From an uncultured Desulfobulbaceae bacterium (GTDB lineage Bacteria > Desulfobacterota > Desulfobulbia > Desulfobulbales > Desulfobulbaceae), in contig CAMYOP010000155.1 in NCBI GenBank assembly GCA_947260045.1, positions 1 to 12,953 of the forward strand: a DNA stretch of 12,953 bases, read 5' to 3'. Shown in pieces: positions 5,682 through 12,500 of the stretch. How positions within the stretch are numbered: the stretch's first letter is position 1; each line of letters starts with the position of its first letter. The notes below the pieces were generated by a model. It was not told the origin of the DNA. It saw only the letters and a list, made by a program, of their open reading frames with translations, and did not search any database. A program made the translations under genes and the position numbers.

Positions 5682-6611
5682 TTAGTCTTCAAGCACCTCA
5701 ATTGCTTCAAGCTTCCAGCTCTGTGTCCGTACTGGACGTGACCAGGTCCACTTTTCAGCAAATTTAACCGGATCAGTCATGCTTCCTTTGACCAAAGCAC
5801 CGCCTTCCTCTTCCACTGTATAATCAAGCAGGCTGGCGGTGAAAAGAACAGTGACAAAATCATCTGTTCCATCATTGCCCGCATCAACAATTTCCACTTT
5901 ACGCACAGCGATGGACTCTAATTTATTGATGTGTCCCTGCTGGCGCATTTGGGCAAAATGCTCTTTATACTCATCTGCAAGCTGGTCACCGAGCAAATGC
6001 CCGTATGAATCAAGATCTCGACGCATCCATCCTGCCTGGACTTGAAAGAAAACATCGCTTGCCACTTCGATAAAATATTTCGGATCAAAGGACGAATCTG
6101 TTGCCTGTATCATTTCCAGACCTTCTTCAAGGGAATCTCCAACTGGAGGTGGAGGAGGAGCATCTGTACTCATGCCACCTGTAGGACTGGAAGGAAAGGG
6201 AGAGGCAGCAGTGCTATTATACTGGTGCCCCTGATGCGCATTAAGTGCTGCCCGTTTCATATAACGCTTATAGAGAAAAAATCCTATCCCGCCAAAAATA
6301 AGTAAGGGCAGAATGCCAAAACCGTTACCAGTAGCACCGAAAAGACCGCCAAACAGTAACGCTCCCATGGCACCACCCAATAATCCACCAGCAAGACCTC
6401 GGCCAAAACCACCACTTTTCTTTTTGGCATTATTTGTCTGTGCAGGTTTTTGCGGCGCTGCTTTACGTTGAATGGGAGCCCGCTTAAATGACCGTCCGCC
6501 CCCCCGAGACCTGGCATCAGCTTCGCTTACTGCCAAGCCGACATCAATGAAAGCCAAGGTCAGTAAAACCAAAAAAAATGGGGTCAATCGCGTAAAAAAT
6601 GTAGTTTGCAT
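5682..6611 (-). CDS. Tim44-like domain membrane protein
   Basis: This 309-residue protein has a hydrophobic N-terminal segment (about residues 9-27), then a basic stretch with RSRGGGRSFKR (35-44), a Gly-rich hydrophobic region running into a second membrane segment (68-114, ending GGIGFFLYKRY), a Pro-rich linker (138-157) and a C-terminal domain (160-309). That domain, with FFQVQAGWMRRDLDSYGHLL and the final WTWSRP..SWKLEAIE, is typical of bacterial Tim44-domain (COG4395-like) proteins. Their mitochondrial relative helps protein import; the role in bacteria is not settled. The N-terminal segment may be a signal anchor or a cleaved signal. The ribosome-binding site is weak (GGA, 11 bases upstream of ATG). 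There is no operon partner. The domain call is good; function is open. Confidence 0.82.
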   Translation of the reverse strand: MQTTFFTRLTPFFLVLLTLAFIDVGLAVSEADARSRGGGRSFKRAPIQRKAAPQKPAQTNNAKKKSGGFGRGLAGGLLGGAMGALLFGGLFGATGNGFGILPLLIFGGIGFFLYKRYMKRAALNAHQGHQYNSTAASPFPSSPTGGMSTDAPPPPPVGDSLEEGLEMIQATDSSFDPKYFIEVASDVFFQVQAGWMRRDLDSYGHLLGDQLADEYKEHFAQMRQQGHINKLESIAVRKVEIVDAGNDGTDDFVTVLFTASLLDYTVEEEGGALVKGSMTDPVKFAEKWTWSRPVRTQSWKLEAIEVLED

Positions 6612-6983
6612 GGTATCAATTCCATTTAAATTTTAACAAATGTTTATCGTGAAACATTGCTCAAAAACGCACTCAAGGTAGCAGGCAATCATGCACTTGT
6701 CCATGGAAGAATGATCTACTCCCCACAAAACAAGCACAGAATAGCCAAACAAAAATCATTATATTGCTCGGCTTGAAGACTACTATGAGGGAAGAACTAT
6801 TTATGGAGTAAAAATTTACAGGAAGCGTTTATAAAGGAATTGTGATTGCTTCTGAAGAAGCTGGTTAAAGAAAACAGGTATAAACTAGCCGATAGCCGCA
6901 GGCTCGTAACTTAATTTTGTGGTGATTTACGAATCCAGAGAGTTGGCTGCCTGGCAAAAGAGGCTGTAGGAAAAAAATTTAAT
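6612..6983. other. Long non-coding stretch, possibly decayed sequence
   Basis: No open frame of convincing quality is seen here on either strand; short pieces are broken by stops. It would hold the promoter of the Tim44-domain gene at its left end and, in a normal Phd/RelE-type module, the toxin gene downstream of the broken antitoxin at its right end, but no toxin sequence is recognisable. Confidence 0.4.
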
Positions 6984-7235
6984 TTATAAATCATCGAAAC
7001 TTAATTCCACGGCTGAAATTTTTTCATGTTGGCGTTCATTGACAATCACACCTAATTGATAATCTTCGATTTTGTCCATTAATGTCTCGTAAGTCTCAGC
7101 CGGAATCAATTATGCTGTTGGTTTTTTATGGTTAAGAATGGCGATCGGCTCTCCCTCAGCTTGCTTGATGAGAGCTGAAGGATTCTTCTTCAATTCTGAT
7201 ATGCTTGCAGAACAACCTGCTAATACTGATTCCAT
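6984..7235 (-). pseudogene. Phd/YefM-type antitoxin interrupted by a stop codon
   Basis: From ATG at 7235, with GAGGTG five bases upstream, the frame reads MESVLAGCSASISELKKNPS, then ALIKQAEGEPIAILNHKKPTA, then TAA at codon 42 (7112-7110), and continues in the same frame with LIPAETYETLMDKIEDYQL and a terminal VELSFDDL before TAA at 6986-6984. The whole is 84 codons including the two stops, the normal size of a Phd/YefM antitoxin. The usual residue after KKPTA is Tyr, so one base change (TAT or TAC to TAA) explains the break. The first part keeps the DNA-binding half; the toxin-binding tail is lost unless the stop is read through. No toxin gene follows. A sequencing error at this base would restore the gene. 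Confidence 0.7.
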
Positions 7236-7471
7236 TATCACACCTCGCTTATTTGTTATGACCTAATTTTCAACTACATTACAGGTCTTAGTTTAGAGCT
7301 TGGTAAGTTGTTATTTCTGGTATCAAGATAGACCAGCCAATTACCCGACGGCTCTCTTACAGGTCCCTGCGTGGGGTTTTCCCGCACATGGCTCTTTGAA
7401 AAACATGAAAAATGGGGTCTGTCCCGAATGGTGCTATGAGCTATGAGGCAGACTGTTCCAGCGCGTTGTTC
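7236..7471. repeat. Possible group II intron remnant and REP-like motif
   Basis: On the minus strand at about 7393-7325 the sequence runs GAGCCATGTGCGGG-AAAA-CCCCACGCAGGGACC, then CTGTAAGAGAGCCGTCGGG and GTAATTGGCTGG. This resembles the hairpin series found near the 3' end of bacterial group II introns (GAGCC..TGCGGGAAA..CCGCAC.., then GAGAGG..GTCGGGTAA). Several pairs are broken, so it would be a decayed fragment. No reverse transcriptase is present. Next to it lies GGGGTCTGTCCC (7414-7425), like short palindromes spread by small transposases. The match is from memory and needs an RNA model search. Confidence 0.3.
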
Positions 7472-7711
7472 TTAAGTGATTTGTTCTGCATTGCCTTTAG
7501 ATGATGTCCATTTGAGTGTAAGCTTTTTGTGAGCCTGGGCACAGTCTTGTAGATAAAGATTTATTAGATTTTGGTAGGGGACACCTGTCTCATCCGCAAG
7601 CCTTTTAAAGTATTCAATGACATCAACACCAAGCCGGAGAGTGACTTGTTTTTTGAGATGCTTTGCATAGGGGTTTTTGACTGACTTAGAAAAATCGTAT
7701 TCTTTTCTCAT
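7472..7711 (-). CDS. brnA: BrnA-family antitoxin
   Basis: This 79-residue protein has a basic N-terminus (MRKEYDFSKSVKNPYAKHLKK) followed by a ribbon-helix-helix pattern: VTLRLGVDVIEYFKRLADETGVPYQNLINLYLQDC. BrnA antitoxins bind BrnT and repress their own operon through this fold. The gene overlaps the end of brnT by four bases (ATGA), the normal toxin-first order of brnTA modules, so the pair is translationally coupled. The length is near the lower end for the family. The assignment is supported by both the sequence pattern and the partner. Confidence 0.85.
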   Translation of the reverse strand: MRKEYDFSKSVKNPYAKHLKKQVTLRLGVDVIEYFKRLADETGVPYQNLINLYLQDCAQAHKKLTLKWTSSKGNAEQIT

Positions 7712-8004
7712 GGCAAATAACTCTCATAATGTTTTTGTTCTTTTCGGTTTGCCTTTCTCGCCGATATAATTCTAATCTCTTTCCCGTCATTTTCCTTACA
7801 ACAGTGGCAAACAATTAGCACCCGCAGCATGGCGCTCAAGCCAAGTAAAATAAATCGATCTTCGCTGTGGGAATGATCTGGATCAAATATCATTCTTGCG
7901 TTTGAGTCGAAGAAAACTGTTTGGGCTTCATCAAATGAAACTTTGTGCTTAGTTACATTTGTTTTTGATTTCTTTTCGTCCCACTCAAATGATATTGATT
8001 CCAT
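7708..8004 (-). CDS. brnT: BrnT-family ribonuclease toxin
   Basis: This 98-residue protein carries the BrnT signatures: FEWDEKKSKTNVTKHKVSF at the N-terminus (residues 6-24), the central FDPDHSHSEDRFILLGLS and the C-terminal EIRIISARKANRKEQKHYE (76-94). BrnT toxins are RelE-fold ribonucleases that inhibit translation and are neutralised by BrnA. ATG at 8004 gives the standard N-terminus; the frame stays open to 8091, but those extra residues are not family-like. There is no ribosome-binding site before 8004, and a promoter with a perfect -10 ends seven bases before the ATG, so the message may be leaderless. All family signature segments are present, so the toxin is probably active. Confidence 0.88.
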   Translation of the reverse strand: MESISFEWDEKKSKTNVTKHKVSFDEAQTVFFDSNARMIFDPDHSHSEDRFILLGLSAMLRVLIVCHCCKENDGKEIRIISARKANRKEQKHYESYLP

Positions 8005-8010
8005 AATTAT

Positions 8011-8039
8011 ATTATAATTATATTTTAAGTATAAGGCAA
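8011..8039 (-). promoter_or_regulatory. Promoter of the brnTA module
   Basis: On the minus strand TTGCCT (8039-8034) is followed by a 17-base spacer and a perfect TATAAT (8016-8011). Transcription should begin at or next to the brnT ATG (8004-8002). The surrounding A/T-rich sequence (8001-8026) contains overlapping near-palindromes such as ATAATTAT that could be the autoregulatory site for BrnA. Confidence 0.6.
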
Positions 8040-8429
8040 GTTGGCTTTTTGTTGCAGAACCTTTGAGCTGAGACGCACAATGTTCCAGCAATTCGTTTTG
8101 AGCGCTTAAATGTTGGGCAGTTATTCCTATAATTATTCTCTTTTAACTTTGGCATTACAAAATAATTATAAACAATACTCAAAATGAAAAAAACGTAAAC
8201 AAATGTATAAGGATAAACAGTTGTTTTGACATCTGATTGTATAACTTGCAGGCATCAGCAATACCTATAACAAAAAGCGCTAGCTATTTTCTTGAAACAA
8301 CTTGAAACACAAAAGTACCAGGGAAGAAATACTACCAGACTAATACAAAATTCACTGCATACAGACAGCCTGCTTCGCTTTTTCCACTTTTCGTGCTAAA
8401 TTTTTTGACGAGCAAAATTATAAGAAGAA
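8040..8429. other. Intergenic region between brnTA and the radical SAM gene
   Basis: This stretch is A/T-rich and non-coding in appearance. It includes TGTTCCAGC (8081-8089), also found just beyond brnA (7454-7462), and GTTGGGC (8112-8118). A direct repeat CTTGAAACA occurs twice with a 10-base period (8291-8299 and 8301-8309), the spacing of one DNA turn. No RNA gene is recognised. Confidence 0.4.
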
Positions 8430-8468
8430 ATGACCGAATCGCAACATGAGGATTATTGTGTGATATGA
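8430..8468 (+). CDS. Possible 12-residue leader peptide or micro-peptide upstream of the radical SAM gene
   Basis: ATG at 8430 opens a frame encoding MTESQHEDYCVI that stops at TGA 8466-8468. The stop overlaps the radical SAM ATG at 8465 as ATGA, an arrangement typical of translational coupling. The upstream AAGAAG is only a weak ribosome-binding site. It could be a coupling leader, a very small substrate peptide, or chance. There is no homology I can name. Confidence 0.25.
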   Translation: MTESQHEDYCVI

Positions 8469-9370
8469 GGAAATTAGCTTTTGGCTACTCAAACAGGTGC
8501 AATATCAGATGTGAGCATTGCGTGGCCACGGAAGAGACGCCTGACAACAAAAAGATGGATCTTGAGAAGGCGTTGGAAATCATTGTCGAACTTGCCAAGT
8601 CAGGGGTTAGCGGCATCAGCTTTTCTGCAGGAGAGCCATTTATATATTTCAACGATACGCTCAAGCTTGTGAAGCTTTGCAGCCAGAAAAACATTTACAC
8701 CAGAATTGTTACCAACAGTTTTTGGGCAAAAAGCAAAGAATCTGCCGATGAACATATTGTCCAACTGAAAAAAAGCGGACTCTGCCAACTGCGGCTGAGT
8801 TACTCCCGCTGGCACCAGAAAAATGTAAATAAGCTCAATGTATTAAATGCAGCCCGCAGTTGTGAGGAGAATGGGCTGGAATATTATATTTCCTTTATCA
8901 GCGATTTTTCAAAAGAAGATGACCAGCATGAACAGTTTCTCCGCACCAATAAGCTCAAATTTTTTCCAGAACCCATCATCTATTCAGGTCGAGCGGACTC
9001 TCTTGAGAGAAGAAATATCCAGACCGATTATCAGGTAAACTGCTGCAACATGAATCCTTACCTCGCTCCCAACCTGGACATGTACGCCTGTTGCGATGCT
9101 GGTACTCATTTTCCAGACACGAACTTTTTTTATCTTGGTAACCTGAGTAAGAATTCCAGCGAACACCTTTTTAACAAAAGTGAAACAGACCCCCTCTACA
9201 AGCTCATTCGAAGCATGGGAATTACAAATATCGCCTCCTATGCAGGAATGAAATCGCGTGAAATAATCACCTATAGCAAATGCGAACTCTGCAAAATTCT
9301 GTTTAACAATCCTGAGATGGTAGCAAGACTGCGTGCTGAATTGCCCCGATTGGCTGGCTGGAACAGGTAG
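8465..9370 (+). CDS. Radical SAM protein with extra C-terminal cysteines
   Basis: This 301-residue protein (304 if TTG at 8456 is used) has the cluster-binding motif CNIRCEHC (Cys12, Cys16, Cys19), which binds the SAM-cleaving [4Fe-4S] cluster, and the SAM-contact motif FSAGEP (about 54-59). The middle reads VTNSFW and LRLSYSRWHQKNV. The C-terminal third adds cysteines in the patterns CC (193-194), YACCDAG (209-210) and CELC (273, 276), suggesting a SPASM- or twitch-like domain with an auxiliary cluster. Such enzymes often modify peptides, but no clear precursor or transporter gene is nearby. ATG at 8465 has no good ribosome-binding site but overlaps a 12-codon frame as ATGA; TTG at 8456 has TGAGG four bases upstream, so the start is uncertain. 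The product is unknown. Confidence 0.82.
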   Translation: MRKLAFGYSNRCNIRCEHCVATEETPDNKKMDLEKALEIIVELAKSGVSGISFSAGEPFIYFNDTLKLVKLCSQKNIYTRIVTNSFWAKSKESADEHIVQLKKSGLCQLRLSYSRWHQKNVNKLNVLNAARSCEENGLEYYISFISDFSKEDDQHEQFLRTNKLKFFPEPIIYSGRADSLERRNIQTDYQVNCCNMNPYLAPNLDMYACCDAGTHFPDTNFFYLGNLSKNSSEHLFNKSETDPLYKLIRSMGITNIASYAGMKSREIITYSKCELCKILFNNPEMVARLRAELPRLAGWNR

Positions 9371-9547
9371 TATTACAAGAAAAAACAGATAAGATATTTA
9401 CTGTTTTTCAGTGATTTTAGGTTTACTTATAAAGTTCGAAGGCATTCCCTTCTTGGCTGAAGTATTAATTTTTGCCTCTTTATATTTTTAAGTGTATTGT
9501 CTTAGTTTTACATGAATAACTAAAGAATAAAGGCGTTGACCGTACAT
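9371..9547 (+). terminator. Intergenic region with a weak terminator-like hairpin
   Basis: AAAAACAG (9381-9388) can pair with CTGTTTTT (9401-9408) over a 12-base loop, just after the radical SAM stop. The stem is A/U-rich and weak, and its U run is inside the stem. The rest of the stretch is A/T-rich with no gene. AAAGG at 9529-9533 lies too far from the ATG at 9548 to be a good ribosome-binding site. Confidence 0.3.
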
Positions 9548-12500
9548 ATGGTCTTAAAAATCACTACACATCTTTTTTCTCTCATCCGTGAAATAGCCTC
9601 ATTTCTGCCTGAGAAGCCGATTTTCATTGTTTTTGTTTTCTTCATTTATTCCTGCTTTTCATTTTTTCACTCCACTCTATCATTTGCCCAGAATGAAGCG
9701 GTGGAAACTGTTTCATCTCAAGAAAATGAAGGAATTCGTGTTTCACTTAGCCAACAAGAAAAGGCCTGGCTGAAAGCACACCCGAATATTGTGCTGGGAT
9801 ATACTGATGCATTTGAGCCGGAAGTCATTGTCAATCCTGACGGCAGCCATAGCGGCATTTTGGTTGATTTTCTGGAGGAATTGAACCGGAGGCTGGGGAC
9901 CGATATCACCCTGCGGATTGATTCTATTCCCGGAATACTTCAGAAGGCGCAAGCAAAAGAGGTCGACGGTATCCTGGAGATGCACCCGGAGTATGCCGAC
10001 AAGCTAGGGTTGTTAAAAAGCATGGGGTATCTGCAAGCCTTTCCTGCCGTGTTCGCGCGTCAAAATGTTTCTTTTGATAATCCTGCTGATTTTGCCGGCA
10101 AGAAGATCGCGATCATAGACAAGGTCTATTTTACAGAGAAAATGCTCCGGGAATATGGTGAACAGGCGACTATTCTGAGAGTGAAGGATGCTATACAAGG
10201 AATGAAAAGTGTAAGTGAGGGAGAGGTGGATCTTTATATCGGGGTCAGCTTTAATTCCTATTACATTACAAAATATCAATTATTCGATGTTGTTATCAAA
10301 TACCTATTTCATCATTTCCCCGACAAATTCGGCATGGCAGTCAGGCCCGATTGGCCAGAGCTTGTGCCCATTCTGAATAAGGGAATTTCAAGCTTTTCAC
10401 AAAATGACATCGATACCATCGTGGCACAAAATGACATCGATACCATCGTGGCAAAGTGGATCCACCTTCCACAACAAGAAAAAACAGTAAAACTCACTTC
10501 TGAGGAGCAGGCCTGGCTGAAGGAGCATCCGATTATCACATTGGGTGGAGGGAATTTCGCGCCCCTGGATTTTTTTGATAAAACCAAAGGCCAGTCCGAT
10601 GGTGTAGGCCCTGACTATGCCAAATTGATCGGCAGTATGCTGGGAGTCGAATTCAAGTTAGTCTCCGGTGACTGGCAGGAAATTCTTGATATGGCGAAGT
10701 CGAAAAAAATAGACGGAATTCGCCTTATTTTTAAGAGCAAGGAGCGTGAAAAATATCTGAATTATACGAAACCACTTGAAAAAATTGCGCATGCCATCGT
10801 AATGAAAAAAGAGATGAGAGGCGTCTCTTCTCTTACGGAATTATCACATAAACGAGTTGGTACCTTAAAGGGGATTTATGCCTATCATTACATGAAAGAG
10901 CATTATCCGGACTTGGATATTATCACCTATCCAACATGGGAAAAGGTTCTGCGAGCATTGGTTAACAATGAAGTAGAGGCTGTCGTAGGTACCCTGCCGG
11001 TATTAACTTACATGACCAATAAACTTTTTATTACCAATCTCAAAGTGGTTGCATTGCCCACCGAAATGGAGAGAAATGCTTATCTTGGCATTCGTCCGGA
11101 CTGGCCTGAGCTTACCGGCATAATCAACAAATCAATTGATGCGATTACAATAGAGCAGCATTCTGAAATAAAGAATAAATGGATTGCGCTGTATACGGAA
11201 GACAAAAAAAGTGAAATGTCGATCACTCCGGAAGAACAGACCTGGCTCGCCCAGGATCATACTGTCCAGGTGCGTGTTGTTAATATCCCCCCCTATATCA
11301 TCCTGAAAGAAGGTGCTGATCCTGAAGGGATTTCCATTGATTATCTGAAATTAATTGCCGAGCGCACCGGGGTCACATTCAAATATGTTTTTTCCGGGAA
11401 ACCATTTCAGGAGGCTCTTGAGGGACTCAAAAGACTCCAGGGCCCGGACCTGATAACGTCGACGATGCGGACACCTGAAAGAGAAAAGTCGATCCTTTTT
11501 ACAAAGGATTTTGTCAGGTCTCCGTATGTGATTTTTACTCATACCGATAATAAAGAATTCATTACCGATATTGCAGATCTTCATGGAAAGAAAATAGCCG
11601 TGCCGAAGGGAACGGTCATTCACGACAGGATCAAGAGCGAGTATCCGGATCTCAATCTTGTCCTGTTTGATAATGATATCCAGGCAATTGAAGCGGTTGT
11701 CACCGGAAAAGCAGGTACCTATATCGGTAATCTGACCCTGGCTTCTTTTCTCATCCTGGAGAAGGGACTTTCCAATATAAAGATTGCCGGCCCCAGTCCA
11801 TTTGGTGACCATGTTTTTTCCATGGCAATTCGAAATGATTGGCCCGAACTTGCCAGTATCGTTGACAAGGGACTTGCCTCCATATCACCTGAGGATCAGG
11901 CGGAGATTCGCAATAAATACATATCAATAGAATACGAACATACTGAAACCGCAGTTATCATAAAATGGTTTCTTATTTTTGGCGGTGCCGCCTCAGGCAT
12001 CGTCTTTCTGTTTTTGTTATGGAACAAAAGTCTGCGAAATCAGGTGCAGGCGCGGACCGTCGACCTGAAGATCCTGAACCAGGATTTGGAAGAGCAAGTT
12101 GGAGAACGAAAAAGAGCCGAGAAATCGCTCATGGAGCTTGAGGCGGAAGAGCGTGCCTTGATTGATGCGGTAAAAGGTGATGGTACTATTATCGTGGCCA
12201 ATCAGGGGCTTGCCGACCTGTTCGGCAAACGGGTTTCTGAGTTGCCTGGCACAAAGGCTTTTGATCTGCTTCCGGAAGGCTCGTCAAAAAAGCAACGCCT
12301 GGGCTTCGTTGAAAAAGTGATTGTTTCCGGCCAGGCCCGGATTTTCAAAGATGAGCGGGATGGCCGATTTTGGGAACATAGATTGTTCCCAATTAAAGAC
12401 AGTCATGGCAGTGTCATAAAACTGGCGGTTTTTGCCATGGATATCACCAAAGATGTGATCACCCAGCGGAAGGTCGTGGAAAGTGAAGAACGGTTCCGTG

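Noticed and set aside
8081..8118. A complete integron attC site upstream of brnT
   Set aside because: Only one core-like end (GTTGGGC) is present and no complementary inner arms can be paired, so it is reported only as a weak resemblance.
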